Shown here: piece by piece, positions 29,979-39,523 of the stretch
Numbering within the stretch: position 1 is the stretch's first letter
Layout of the letters: each line of letters begins with the position of its first letter
Source of the DNA: an uncultured Opitutales bacterium
GTDB lineage: Bacteria > Verrucomicrobiota > Verrucomicrobiia > Opitutales > Seribacteraceae
Direction: 5' to 3'
Length of the DNA: 64,000 nucleotides
NCBI GenBank assembly: GCA_905612515.1
Contig: CAJQSI010000007.1
Span: forward strand, 1 to 64,000
Made by a program: the position numbers and the translations under genes
The notes under the pieces: model-generated
The model's database searches: none
What the model was told of the DNA's origin: nothing
What the model saw: the letters and a program-made list of their open reading frames with translations, nothing else

Positions 29979-31007
29979 CTAGTCGAAAAGGGTCTCTTGC
30001 TGAGGAGGATTTATCGATTCGCCGGTATCTTCTTCTCGAGGAAGGTGGTGGGGAGGATTTGTAGAACGTAACCTCAAGGCGTTCTCTCGCTTAAGAACCA
30101 TCTCGCGGGAAATCTCGATGACCTTATGCTTCAACCACTGTGAAGTTGGCGAGGACGAACGATAGTCAGCGGGGCCGTTGTTGTGCACTCGGCCCGTCTC
30201 GACAAGTCGGCAAGTCTGCTTGAATTCTTTCTCGTTATCCGGGTCATAAACAGCGTACGTTCTTCCTCCCCATTGCTTTAAGACGGCAAAAACCGGCACG
30301 TCGCTCGGGCCATCTGCAACATAGATCATTTGGTCGATGGGCACCCTTCGATCTTCGTGAGGCAAGGCTGAGTTGACCTCGATCGCAGGGTTTTTATTGG
30401 AGCCTTTGTTGATTTCGAAAATATAGCGGGTCTTTATCGTGTTATCCACGACCATACCGATTTGGGTGATTTCGGGCTCCAACGGAAGAAAAAGCTCGGT
30501 CTGCCTTGAAAAATAGGGGGGGAGGGGAGACTCTATAAATTCACAGGCAAATATATCCTCAACAAAAGGGGCAATCTTACTACCCCTAACGACATGGGTT
30601 AGTCCTGTGCTTATTATGTAATGTTCAAGCCGAAAATCATACTGGCTAAACTCGTCGGATAACGGAACTTTTGACAACTCTCCAAAAAACTCCGGCAGTC
30701 CGTGACAAAATTCAAGTTCGGCTCCAAGCTCGACCAGTTTTTCGTTTGTGAGACCACGAAGGGGGCCATTTTTGACGTAACTCAACAGATGATTGAGATA
30801 AATGGTGTCTGCCGAGACTCGTAAGCCTCGCTTCGCATACACTTCCGGCAAACTATTTACTTCGTTCCAGAAAAGATTTTCATCGATTCCGTAATGTTCG
30901 AACAGAGGGGTCTGCATGTATCCGGGTATGAGCGTCTTGTCAAAATCCCACACGCAGGCTATAATATTTTGCCCATGCACTTGAGCTTGCTTTCGGGCTT
31001 GATTCAT
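29979..31007 (-). CDS. HAD-superfamily hydrolase
   Basis: A 342-residue cytoplasmic phosphohydrolase-like protein. Motif I is DFDKTLIPG (nucleophile Asp and general acid Asp), motif II ISTG, and motif IV VADGPSDVPVF (metal aspartates); a helical cap lies between residues 35 and 125. The last 60 residues are extended and probably disordered (SSPTSQW to the end). The family includes phosphatases for many substrates; this one is not assigned. It starts 55 bases from prfA on the other strand, with both promoters in that short gap, and ends 26 bases before the nuclease-helicase gene. Confidence 0.8.
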   Translation of the reverse strand: MNQARKQAQVHGQNIIACVWDFDKTLIPGYMQTPLFEHYGIDENLFWNEVNSLPEVYAKRGLRVSADTIYLNHLLSYVKNGPLRGLTNEKLVELGAELEFCHGLPEFFGELSKVPLSDEFSQYDFRLEHYIISTGLTHVVRGSKIAPFVEDIFACEFIESPLPPYFSRQTELFLPLEPEITQIGMVVDNTIKTRYIFEINKGSNKNPAIEVNSALPHEDRRVPIDQMIYVADGPSDVPVFAVLKQWGGRTYAVYDPDNEKEFKQTCRLVETGRVHNNGPADYRSSSPTSQWLKHKVIEISREMVLKRENALRLRSTNPPHHLPREEDTGESINPPQQETLFD

Positions 31008-31062
31008 AGACCATTGCTTTTACGCCTTAAGTTCATTCGAGCAAAGAAAATTCGTATTAAAC

Positions 31063-32142
31063 ATGCACCATACACCAGATCTTGATCCCTTCCGCAAACG
31101 CCTCGCGGAATTGGAAAAGGAACTTGCAGTCCCGGATGTTTTCAAAGACCAGAGGCGTGCAGCAACCTTGTCTCGCGAGCACCGCAGGGTCGAGCAATTG
31201 CTAGGATTAGGCGATGAAATCGAAACTTCCGAAAAAACCCTAACTGAAAATCGCCTTTTGCTTGACGACGAAGAATTGGGGGAGATAGCCGCAGAAGAAA
31301 TCGAGATGCTGGAAGCCAAATTAAAGGAAACAAAAGAAAGCCTTCTTCTCGCCATGATCCCAGCCGAAGACGCTGATGAGCGCAATATCATCATCGAGAT
31401 TCGGGCGGGCACTGGCGGGGAAGAAGCCTCGCTTTTTGCATCAGATCTCCTGCGGATGTATTCTCGTTACGCCGAAGAAAGCCAGTGGAGCGTAGAGCGA
31501 CTGAGCGAAAGCCTTTCGGAAACGGGCGGATACAAAGAAGTCATTTTTTCGGTCAAGGGCGAAGGTGTCTTCGCCCGTCTTAAATTTGAAAGCGGTGTTC
31601 ATCGAGTACAAAGAGTGCCTACAACTGAAGCCAACGGGCGCATACACACTTCAACCGCAACCGTTGCCGTTTTACCGGAAGCAGAAGAAGTAGACATAGA
31701 GATCGACCCGAATGATCTGGAAATCAATGTCTGCAGGGCCAGTGGACCTGGCGGTCAGGGAGTGAACACTACAGATTCCGCCGTTCAACTACTTCACAAA
31801 CCCACAGGTCTAACTGTTTACTGCGCAGACGAACGCTCGCAGCTCAAAAACAAAAACAAGGCCATGACTGTTCTCCGTGCGCGCCTCCTGAACTTAAAGC
31901 AGGAAGAAGAGAGAGAGAAATATGCAGCAAATCGGCGGAAGCAAATCGGGACAGGCGACAGGAGCGAGCGAATTCGCACTTACAACTTCCCCCAAAGTAG
32001 AATGACGGACCATCGTATCGGTCACTCTACTCGGAACCTGACCGAGGTCATGGACGGCGGACTCAACGAAGTTCTGGATGCCCTGATTGAAGAAGATCGC
32101 CGTTTGCGGCTTGAGGAAATCTCTGCTTCACAAAGTTTTTGA
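31063..32142 (+). CDS. prfA: peptide chain release factor 1
   Basis: A 359-residue class I release factor for UAA and UAG. The GGQ motif that triggers peptidyl-tRNA hydrolysis is at residues 230-232 (GPGGQGVN). The stop-codon-reading tripeptide is PTT in HRVQRVPTTEANGRIHTS; RF1 usually has PxT here, RF2 SPF, so this is RF1. The terminal NFPQSRMTDHRIGHS also fits RF1. The next gene, prmC, methylates the glutamine of GGQ, and the pair is conserved across bacteria. Confidence 0.97.
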   Translation: MHHTPDLDPFRKRLAELEKELAVPDVFKDQRRAATLSREHRRVEQLLGLGDEIETSEKTLTENRLLLDDEELGEIAAEEIEMLEAKLKETKESLLLAMIPAEDADERNIIIEIRAGTGGEEASLFASDLLRMYSRYAEESQWSVERLSESLSETGGYKEVIFSVKGEGVFARLKFESGVHRVQRVPTTEANGRIHTSTATVAVLPEAEEVDIEIDPNDLEINVCRASGPGGQGVNTTDSAVQLLHKPTGLTVYCADERSQLKNKNKAMTVLRARLLNLKQEEEREKYAANRRKQIGTGDRSERIRTYNFPQSRMTDHRIGHSTRNLTEVMDGGLNEVLDALIEEDRRLRLEEISASQSF

Positions 32143-32147
32143 GCTCC

Positions 32148-33008
32148 ATGCTCACTATTCTCGATGTGGTTCGGCGGTCCACAGGTTTTTTTGAAAAATG
32201 CGGAGTGCCGCAACCCCGACTCGATGCAGAATGGATCATTGCGCATTCTTTAAACCTTGCCCGCATGGATCTCTACTTGCAGTTCGAGAGGACACTGGAA
32301 GAAGCCCAGCTCGCTCCTATTCGTAAACTGGTTAAACGAAGGGGAGCAAGAGAGCCACTTCAACACTTGATCGGGTTTGTGGATTTTGCCGGCCTTCGAA
32401 TCACTTGCGACAAAAGGGCTCTGATTCCGCGGCCGGAGACGGAAGAATTCATTGAAATTCTTAATGGCGAATTTGCCGCGAAACCACCCCTCCGCATTTT
32501 AGATCTAGGCACTGGCTCTGGTGTGCTTGCGCTTGCATTTGCCAAGATTTTTCCCTCGGCACAAGTCGTTGCGACCGACATCTCCTCAGATGCCCTCGAA
32601 CTCGCACAAGAAAATGCAGCCATACACAAACTTTCGGATAAAGTTAGCTTCCGACTCGGCAACTGGTTCGAATCATTGCCAAAGAACGAGAGCGCCTTTG
32701 ATCTAATCGTTTCCAACCCTCCCTATCTTTCACATCAAGAATGGGAATGCACTCAACCGGAAGTTCGGGCGCATGATCCAAAACTTGCTCTTGTCTCCGA
32801 AAATGAAGGCTTCGATCACCTTTTTGATATTCTCACCGCGGCCAAGCAACACTTGTGCCCCGGCGGTTTACTCGCAATGGAAACTGGAGAACTGCACCAT
32901 GAGCTCCTTATTGAAAGAGCACAGGAAGCGGGCCTTTCCAATGCTAGAGGGATGAAAGATCTCTCGAAGCGTCCTCGTTTTTTTCTTGCAGCTCGACCGC
33001 TAGAGTAG
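32148..33008 (+). CDS. prmC: release factor glutamine methyltransferase PrmC
   Basis: A 286-residue SAM-dependent methyltransferase that N5-methylates the GGQ glutamine of release factors. The SAM site ILDLGTGSGVLALAFA, the acidic motif VVATDIS and the active-site tetrapeptide NPPY (SNPPYLSHQE) are all present, after an N-terminal helical substrate-recognition domain. ATG 32148 lies five bases after the prfA stop; a TTG at 32139 overlapping that stop is possible but weaker. Confidence 0.96.
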   Translation: MLTILDVVRRSTGFFEKCGVPQPRLDAEWIIAHSLNLARMDLYLQFERTLEEAQLAPIRKLVKRRGAREPLQHLIGFVDFAGLRITCDKRALIPRPETEEFIEILNGEFAAKPPLRILDLGTGSGVLALAFAKIFPSAQVVATDISSDALELAQENAAIHKLSDKVSFRLGNWFESLPKNESAFDLIVSNPPYLSHQEWECTQPEVRAHDPKLALVSENEGFDHLFDILTAAKQHLCPGGLLAMETGELHHELLIERAQEAGLSNARGMKDLSKRPRFFLAARPLE

Positions 33009-33055
33009 GCGTCAGGATAATTACCAAAGTTTGGAAAAGAAAGCTGTCCATGTTT

Positions 33056-33084
33056 AAGCCCCTGCAGCTCAAGCTGCTTGGCTT
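33056..33084. terminator. hairpin between convergent prmC and protease genes
   Basis: AAGCC-(3)-GCAGCT-CA-AGCTGC-(2)-GGCTT forms a strong symmetrical stem with a short internal loop. It lies in the 81-base gap between the 3' ends of prmC (plus) and the tail-specific protease (minus), where a two-way terminator is expected. T-richness after the stem is modest on the plus strand (TCT then TTTCTTTTC about ten bases later), so efficiency is uncertain. Confidence 0.6.
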
Positions 33085-33089
33085 TCTAC

Positions 33090-35360
33090 TTAAGATTTCT
33101 TTTCGGTACCCTCAACGCTTTTGGCCACCTTGGAAGCTTCTTCCCGTAAAAGTATCCAATCCGAAACAATTCGAAGGCTTTCATGAAGGCGAATGTCCAA
33201 AGTGGTTGCTGGTTCCATCTTTTCCGCAACTCCTTCTTCTTCAACTTTTTCGCCACGAACTTCACGGGAACGACGGTCCTGACTTCGCACTACGTCAAGA
33301 CGAACTTGACGGGCAGGAAATGACTTCGCCGCCAACTCTTTCATCTCTTCGTTTAGCTCTTTGGTAAAGTCTTCATCCTTTGTTTTTTGCTCAAGCCGCT
33401 TAGCGAGGTTTAGGGAAAACTCTTTCTGGTCGCGCTTCACCTTATACCAATCGACGTTCTTTCGCAGATAGATAAATTCCTCTTTTTCCCGTTGTCGCTT
33501 AAGGCTCGTTTCAAGCAGTTGCTTGGAGCCCTCCGGCCGAATTCGAAATTCTTCGGCCGGTCGACGATAGTTCACCCCGGGAATTTCGTCCCACTTCATG
33601 GCATGAGGAAGATCAGCTTCACCGATAGGAAGAAACTCGTTGATGGAAGGCATCGGGACATCGGCAACCACGCCAACGTTCTGGGTACTAGTACCGCTTG
33701 GCAGATAATATTTCTGGATGGTGATTTTAGCCGCACTACGTTTATCGCTTTTTAAGGTATAAAGATAGGGCGCGTTCATCTCAATCATTGACTGCACAGT
33801 TCCCTTTCCGTGAGTTGCCTTGTCTCCTATGATAAGGGCACGCTTGTGATTCTGAAGTGCTCCGGCCACAATTTCGGAAGCCGATGCGCTATACCGTGAC
33901 ACAAGTAGAGCGAGCGGTCCCTCCCACGCCATCTTTGGATTAAAATCAAATTTCTTGCGAATTTTTCCATCAGTGCTCTTTACTTGGACAACTGGCCCTC
34001 TTGAAATAAAAAGTCCGGCAAGACTCACCGCTTCACTAAGAAACCCACCCCCGTTGCGACGAAGATCAAGCACCATGCCTTCGGCTCCAAGATCCTTCAG
34101 TTTGCCGATAAGCTCTTCCAGATCATCGGTGGCTTTAGCTTTAGCCTCTCCGGGAGCCGCTCCATAAAACGACGGCAGCTCGATGACGCCAATGGGGAAA
34201 GTTCGATCACCTTCAGGGGCTGGCACCTCGTGAATGGTTGCAGACGCCAGATTAGCAGTCAACTTGATGCGATCTCGGGTAATCCTCACCGTGTTTCGAT
34301 CGGAAGGATTCTTGCCCGGCTTAACGAAAAGCCGCACGACCGTGGCCTTGGGACCTTTGATCAGCTCTACTATCTTGCTGAGCTTCATATTTACTACCTC
34401 GACAAAATCTCCATCACCTTGGGCAACCTTTAGGATGACGTCTTCGGGCTCCAATTCGCGACAAGCCTCGGCTGGGCCCCCGGGGAGAAGTTCTTTAATT
34501 GTGCAAAAGCCGTCTTCATCCGTCAGTACGGCGCCAATCCCGACAAATGTGTTGTGCATGGATTGATTGAACCTATCGCGTTCCTTGATGTTGAGAAAGG
34601 TCGTGTGCGGGTCGAACATCTGGGAAAGCGTGGTAAGATACATTTCCTGAACATCGGAAGCCTCGAACTCGCGGATGTTTTTATCCCAGCGTTCATAGCG
34701 TTTGGTAATGCGGTCACGCGCCTCCTTGGTAAACTCAGCCAATTTTTCGGCTTCCGGCAGCAAAGTCTTGTTTTCGACTTCGGTACTATTTTCATCGCCG
34801 CCGAGATCGATCTGCGTAAGCACCTCCGCAAGCATTTCGTAAGTTAGCCGCTTCTCCCAAATTTCATCTGCCTCTTTCTCGTCCTTTGCCCATGGAATTT
34901 TTTTGCGATCAGGAACAAAAGTCGCGTCGGCATTTAAGTCAAAATCCTTTTGCAGCCGAGCAATCACCCACGCCAAACGAACTAGAGCCTTCGCTTTATA
35001 GTCGTTATATATCCGAAATCCCGGGAAAAGATTTCCTTGCTCCAAATAAGTTCCGATCGTGGGCAAGAAGGTTTTGAGGTAACCCTCATGATCGGACTCG
35101 AGAAAATACAGGCGTTGGCGATCGAGCCTGTTCATGTAGGTCTCGAGAAATTCCTTCCGGTCGACTTTCTCTACCGAGACCTTGCTGTAATGAGCCCGAT
35201 GGAGGGCTTCAGCCAACCATCGGGCCTCTCCTTGCATGAGCTTGGTTGGTTCAAGTTCCTTGTCCTCCGTGGCAACCTGCTCTTCCTTCCCGAGGAGAGC
35301 ATAGTCAAAGGAAAGAACGATCCATGTCAGGAGTGAAAAATATTTGCAGATTTTAATCAT
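33090..35360 (-). CDS. prc: carboxy-terminal processing (tail-specific) protease, S41 family
   Basis: A 756-residue periplasmic protease of the Prc/Tsp type. A hydrophobic N-terminus (residues 5-22) is the export signal. An N-terminal helical domain runs to about 250, a PDZ domain to about 365, and the S41 protease core follows with the serine/lysine dyad Ser493 (SASASE) and Lys519 (THGKGTVQ). The C-terminal region (about 560-720) resembles the Prc-specific DUF3340. The substrates are proteins with non-polar C-termini, often cell-wall enzymes. Ends at the shared hairpin. Confidence 0.93.
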   Translation of the reverse strand: MIKICKYFSLLTWIVLSFDYALLGKEEQVATEDKELEPTKLMQGEARWLAEALHRAHYSKVSVEKVDRKEFLETYMNRLDRQRLYFLESDHEGYLKTFLPTIGTYLEQGNLFPGFRIYNDYKAKALVRLAWVIARLQKDFDLNADATFVPDRKKIPWAKDEKEADEIWEKRLTYEMLAEVLTQIDLGGDENSTEVENKTLLPEAEKLAEFTKEARDRITKRYERWDKNIREFEASDVQEMYLTTLSQMFDPHTTFLNIKERDRFNQSMHNTFVGIGAVLTDEDGFCTIKELLPGGPAEACRELEPEDVILKVAQGDGDFVEVVNMKLSKIVELIKGPKATVVRLFVKPGKNPSDRNTVRITRDRIKLTANLASATIHEVPAPEGDRTFPIGVIELPSFYGAAPGEAKAKATDDLEELIGKLKDLGAEGMVLDLRRNGGGFLSEAVSLAGLFISRGPVVQVKSTDGKIRKKFDFNPKMAWEGPLALLVSRYSASASEIVAGALQNHKRALIIGDKATHGKGTVQSMIEMNAPYLYTLKSDKRSAAKITIQKYYLPSGTSTQNVGVVADVPMPSINEFLPIGEADLPHAMKWDEIPGVNYRRPAEEFRIRPEGSKQLLETSLKRQREKEEFIYLRKNVDWYKVKRDQKEFSLNLAKRLEQKTKDEDFTKELNEEMKELAAKSFPARQVRLDVVRSQDRRSREVRGEKVEEEGVAEKMEPATTLDIRLHESLRIVSDWILLREEASKVAKSVEGTEKKS

Positions 35361-35467
35361 AATGATTCGGATTATTCGGAAACTGAAATGTCGACGATCA
35401 GAGGTAGAAAGAAATCAGAAAAAAGGAAGGAGCATCTGTCGGCAATGATATATTCGCATGCAAGCAC

Positions 35468-36346
35468 TTACTTGCCCAAGAGGCTCTTTGCCTTGTCGAG
35501 GGTTCTTTTTTCATCTTCGGTAAGAGAGCCAAAGCCATTTTCGTTAATTTTGTCGAGAATCCGATCCACCTCCTGCTCGACCATCTCGCGATCGTCAAGG
35601 TTCACGGAATAACCGGCAGGTGCTCCCGATTTGCCTGATTGCTTGGGGACCTTCAGCCAAGAAGGTTTTTGTAGTCGCGGACGTTTGCTCCAAGAAGTTC
35701 CGCCTGACCGAACGTAACCAAAGAAAAACAGCCCTGCCAACATCCCGCCCAAATGCGCCGAGTGGGCAACTCCCGAACTGCCATTGAGCTCAGAAAAAAG
35801 AAAGCCGTAAGTCTCGATGCCGAGAAGACTCCAGAGGATCCATTTCGGCTTGAGCGTGCAAGGAATCACGAAGAAGAGCAGGAGAGTGATAGGCTGCTCC
35901 GGTCTCCGCAGGCAAAAAGTCGTAACGAAAGCCATGGCAATCGCAGATGCACCGACCAATCCGCTTCCGTCAATATTGAAGACAAACCACAACAAGGCAC
36001 CCGATGACGCTCCGACCAAAGTCAACCAAGTCATCATTTTCGGCCCGAGGTCATCTTCAAGAGCTCGTCCCATAAAAAAAATCGCCAAGAGGTTTAAGAC
36101 CAGATGCCATGGCCCCTCATGCAAGCAAGCGTATGAGACTAGCGTCCACAATTTTCCGGAAAGAAATCCATCGGGCGTAAAGGCCGTCCATGAGAAAAAT
36201 GTCACATTTGCATCAATGTCGCCCACGGCCTTGACGATGGTTTGCAGGACAAAGCTCGCAATCAAAAGTATGAGCAAGAACTTGAGGAAGCTACTAGCTC
36301 GTCCCCCAAAGCTAGGGGCTCTCATATAAGGCCTGTCGTAAAGCAT
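35468..36346 (-). CDS. rhomboid-family intramembrane serine protease
   Basis: A 292-residue membrane protein with about six helices. The serine motif is GASAIAM (family GxSG, here alanine in the last position), the catalytic histidine lies in SAHLGGMLAG, and the N-terminal LHEGPWHLVLNLLAIFFMGRALE matches the HxxxxHLxxN signature. The C-terminal 60 residues are cytoplasmic and charged. The last helix region is like those of other Verrucomicrobia rhomboids. It is 107 bases after the Prc start (both minus), which could be one unit. Confidence 0.88.
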   Translation of the reverse strand: MLYDRPYMRAPSFGGRASSFLKFLLILLIASFVLQTIVKAVGDIDANVTFFSWTAFTPDGFLSGKLWTLVSYACLHEGPWHLVLNLLAIFFMGRALEDDLGPKMMTWLTLVGASSGALLWFVFNIDGSGLVGASAIAMAFVTTFCLRRPEQPITLLLFFVIPCTLKPKWILWSLLGIETYGFLFSELNGSSGVAHSAHLGGMLAGLFFFGYVRSGGTSWSKRPRLQKPSWLKVPKQSGKSGAPAGYSVNLDDREMVEQEVDRILDKINENGFGSLTEDEKRTLDKAKSLLGK

Positions 36347-36481
36347 AGGTAGAAAATACGGGTATCTGGCAAAAGCGCAAACTCAGGTTGTCACTCTCGG
36401 TACATTGAATTTCCGACTTCTCGACAAAAATTGCAACCTTAAGAGATGTGATCAAAGACCAAATGGAAAAGGAAACAAGGG

Positions 36482-37819
36482 CTACGCTTGCAGGTCTCTC
36501 CGCATTGATTTCCATAGGGACAGTCGTTCACCAATGGCCACTTCTGCCCCGGAATGTTTGGGAGAGTAAAGTTCGAGGCGCTCATCCAGATAATCTTGTC
36601 CCGAAACATTTTCAGGGAAATCGTGGCTATAAAGATAGAACTCTTCGTTCGCGTGGCGGTTTTTTTTGTTGCGGCCATGCCTGTCTCGAATGGACGAGGG
36701 AATAGACTGAAGGGGAGTTTCCCGTAAGGCTTGCTTGGCTTTGCCTAAAGCCAAGGTCGAACTGTTGCTCTTCGGGCAAGTCGCAAGAAAGAGGGTAATG
36801 TGAGCGAGATTCAATTCGCACTCGGGCAGACCAATAATTTCGCACGCACGGAACGCCGCATCGGCAAGTAACAAGGCCCTCGAATCCGCCAAGCCCACAT
36901 CCTCCGAGGCGAAAATGACCAATCGTCTGGCAATGAAGCGAGGGTCTTCCCCTCCAACCAGCATCTTAGCCAACCAATAGAGAGCGGCGTCGGGATCGTT
37001 GCCGCGCATGCTTTTGATAAAAGCCGAAGTGGTGTCGTAGTGTTCGTCCTCATCCCGATCGTATCGAATGTTGCGCTCGCGACTAAAAACAGCCAGCTCC
37101 TTGTCCGTCAGTTTTGCGCCCACGGGCAAAGCCTCGACTATCGTTTCCAGGAAATTGTATCCGCGTCGAAGATCTCCCTCGGCCAGCAAAGCAATCTGCC
37201 CTAAAATCCCTTTATCGGCCTCGCAAGATCGAGAACCAAGACCTCTTTCCCCATCGTTCAGGGCCACAAGAAGCGCGTCTTCTATAACTGAGACCGATAA
37301 CGGCTCCAAGGTGAACAGGTGGCAACGACTGAGCAAGGGGGCTATTACGTAATAACGCGGATTGTGAGTAGTGGCGCCGATAAGACGAGCGTCGCCCGAT
37401 TCAACATCCGGCAGAAGCAAATCCTGTTGGGCTTTGTTGAATCTGTGAATCTCATCAATGAAAAGGTAGCAATTGGAAGAACCATAATAACGAGCAAGTT
37501 TGAGGGCGTCACGAAGTTCGGCCACATTTGAAGTAACGGCATTTATCTTCAGGAGTTTGCAACCACTTTCGGCTGCAATAACTGTCGCCAGAGTCGTTTT
37601 TCCGGAGCCGGGAGGCCCTGCTAAAATCAAGTTGCCCACACGGTTTTCCTTGATCAGGTTAGGAAGCAAGCAACCCTCACCTAATAAATGTTTTTGTCCC
37701 AATATGTCCAGCGTGGCGCACGGTCGCATTCTCTCGGCCAATGGCCTTCTGTTCTCGCTCACCTTACTAGGCTCTTTCAAAAGCGACTCGTTTTCGTCAT
37801 CCTCCATTTCGAAAAACAT
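36482..37819 (-). CDS. rarA: replication-associated recombination protein RarA
   Basis: A 445-residue AAA+ ATPase of the RarA/MgsA/WRNIP1 family acting at stalled forks. It opens RMRPCATLDILGQKHLLGEGC, the family N-terminus, then Walker A GPPGSGKTTLATVIA, Walker B LFIDEIHRFNKAQQD and the sensor GATTHNP. The lid and C-terminal tetramerisation parts (KSMRGNDPDAALYWLAKML; DVGLADSRALLLA) are complete. ATG 37819 is used; upstream codons to 37846 are open but face the divergent comEC start, only six bases further. Confidence 0.95.
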   Translation of the reverse strand: MFFEMEDDENESLLKEPSKVSENRRPLAERMRPCATLDILGQKHLLGEGCLLPNLIKENRVGNLILAGPPGSGKTTLATVIAAESGCKLLKINAVTSNVAELRDALKLARYYGSSNCYLFIDEIHRFNKAQQDLLLPDVESGDARLIGATTHNPRYYVIAPLLSRCHLFTLEPLSVSVIEDALLVALNDGERGLGSRSCEADKGILGQIALLAEGDLRRGYNFLETIVEALPVGAKLTDKELAVFSRERNIRYDRDEDEHYDTTSAFIKSMRGNDPDAALYWLAKMLVGGEDPRFIARRLVIFASEDVGLADSRALLLADAAFRACEIIGLPECELNLAHITLFLATCPKSNSSTLALGKAKQALRETPLQSIPSSIRDRHGRNKKNRHANEEFYLYSHDFPENVSGQDYLDERLELYSPKHSGAEVAIGERLSLWKSMRRDLQA

Positions 37820-37851
37820 CCAAGCACGGAGAAGCAATTGCCGCAAGCGTT

Positions 37852-39519
37852 GTGATCAGGACTCCGGAAATCAACCCAGTCGCACCACTGCGAGCGCCAT
37901 TGCTTTGGATCCTGCTTCCATGGATCGCCGGGTTGGTCGCGGCGGATACCTTGATGCCACATGACTTTATGCCCATTTTTGCCATTGGCCTAGTTTTTTC
38001 TCTCGCAGGGATATGGGCTGTTACGCGTCAAAAGAATACACGATGGTTGTGGGCTGTTTTCTTTATCGGAGGAGCCTTCTGCCTCTCAGCCGCGAGATAC
38101 TTTCAAGTGGAAGGCTCTCGTAAAACTACATCCAGCTTGCTCGACTTGCCCCCGCGAGAACTAGTCTTCGACATCCACATTGAGCGCCTCTTCGATCAAA
38201 AAAATGATTCGGTGAAGTTTTCCGGGCTTGGCCATGTTCGATGGACGCCCGATGTCCGCCGTGATCTAATAGGCAAACGAATCTATTTTCGACTCGCCTG
38301 CAAAATTCAAGGTGGCGAACTGATCGAAGATGACAGAATACGGGCATTGGGCGTGCTATACCCTATCCAAGATAGCGATGACAGTTCATTTACCCGCCAC
38401 CTTCTCTCCAAAGGCATCCAATACGAGTTTCGACGGGGTGAAATTTTAGAAAAGGTCGTTCCCGCAAGTGCATTCGCTCACTTTTGCCGTAATTCAAATC
38501 GAAACATTGAGAAACTGTTACGTTTCGGAGCCGAACCGGAAGACGAACTCGTCGCGGGAATTGCCGTCGCCATGCTTCTTGGGAAAAAAGCGGCAATCCC
38601 TCGGGATCAAAAAGAGCGCTTTATCCTCGCGGGAGCTATGCACCTTTTCGCGATAAGCGGTCTTCACATAGCCATCGTGGCTGGTTTGCTTATATTATTA
38701 CTGCGACTGGTCCCAGGCCCGAGGTGGATTGAGACGGGCCTTATGCTGACCCTCTTATACCTCTATGTCCAAATTACTGGAGGTACTCCGTCGGCCCAAC
38801 GCGCTTTCATTATGATCGCGTTTTGGAAGGCTTCGGACATTTCGGGAAGGAGGGGAGGGGCCTTTCAGGCACTCTTAACTTCCGCAGTGTTCGTGCTGGC
38901 AATAGATCCAGGGCAGTTTTGGGACAAAGGCTTTCAGCTTTCTTATGCCGTAGTCTTCTCCATAATTCTGTATGGCGGCCCTCTAGGACAAAGACTGCAG
39001 GTAGCTTTGAGACCTTGGCGATTCCTTTCGGATGAAGAATTATCGGGTCACCGCAAAGCAGGAGTTGAAATATGTCATTGGTTTTTTGGGGCCCTTGCCA
39101 TAAGCATTGCGGCGACCTTGGCGAGCTCACCACTCGCCGCAGACGCCTTTGGAGTTTTTTCTCCGGGAGGTATTCTGTTAAATGTATTTCTTGTTTTGTT
39201 AGCCATTGGAGCAATTTGGTTGGCCGTGTTTTCCCTGCCGTTCGGGGCATGCGGTTTTGATTTTCTTCACGAAATCGATTGGCGCATCATACGATTGATG
39301 GATTTCCTCGTGAATTTCTTTATTAAAATTCCGGGCTTGTTCTATCGCGCGGAAGTAGAAACCACTTGGGCGCCTGCAATAACGAGCTTCGCATATCTTG
39401 GCGTATGCCTTGCATTAGCTCGCAGATTGCCGTCATCATCTGCATTAGTCTTTTTTGCCGCACCGGCATGCATTGCCTTTTTTGTTGCATTTGGGACCAA
39501 CCTGTCTTTGGGAAACTAA
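37852..39519 (+). CDS. comEC: ComEC/Rec2-like DNA uptake channel without hydrolase domain
   Basis: A 555-residue membrane protein from GTG 37852. The N-terminal DUF4131 part has two helices, then an OB-fold-like periplasmic segment (about 95-180), then the Competence domain with MLLGKKAAIP and AGAMHLFAISGLHIAIVAGL, and about eight more helices. It stops after the membrane domain: the C-terminal metallo-beta-lactamase domain found in most ComEC proteins (about 200 residues) is absent, and no frameshifted remnant follows before the next gene, which starts five bases later. Truncated ComEC forms occur in some groups; DNA transport may still work with a separate hydrolase. Confidence 0.87.
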   Translation: MIRTPEINPVAPLRAPLLWILLPWIAGLVAADTLMPHDFMPIFAIGLVFSLAGIWAVTRQKNTRWLWAVFFIGGAFCLSAARYFQVEGSRKTTSSLLDLPPRELVFDIHIERLFDQKNDSVKFSGLGHVRWTPDVRRDLIGKRIYFRLACKIQGGELIEDDRIRALGVLYPIQDSDDSSFTRHLLSKGIQYEFRRGEILEKVVPASAFAHFCRNSNRNIEKLLRFGAEPEDELVAGIAVAMLLGKKAAIPRDQKERFILAGAMHLFAISGLHIAIVAGLLILLLRLVPGPRWIETGLMLTLLYLYVQITGGTPSAQRAFIMIAFWKASDISGRRGGAFQALLTSAVFVLAIDPGQFWDKGFQLSYAVVFSIILYGGPLGQRLQVALRPWRFLSDEELSGHRKAGVEICHWFFGALAISIAATLASSPLAADAFGVFSPGGILLNVFLVLLAIGAIWLAVFSLPFGACGFDFLHEIDWRIIRLMDFLVNFFIKIPGLFYRAEVETTWAPAITSFAYLGVCLALARRLPSSSALVFFAAPACIAFFVAFGTNLSLGN

Positions 39520-39523
39520 TGTT

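Noticed and set aside
30435-30450. TTATCCACG as a DnaA box
   Set aside because: Single near-match inside a coding region with no cluster around it.
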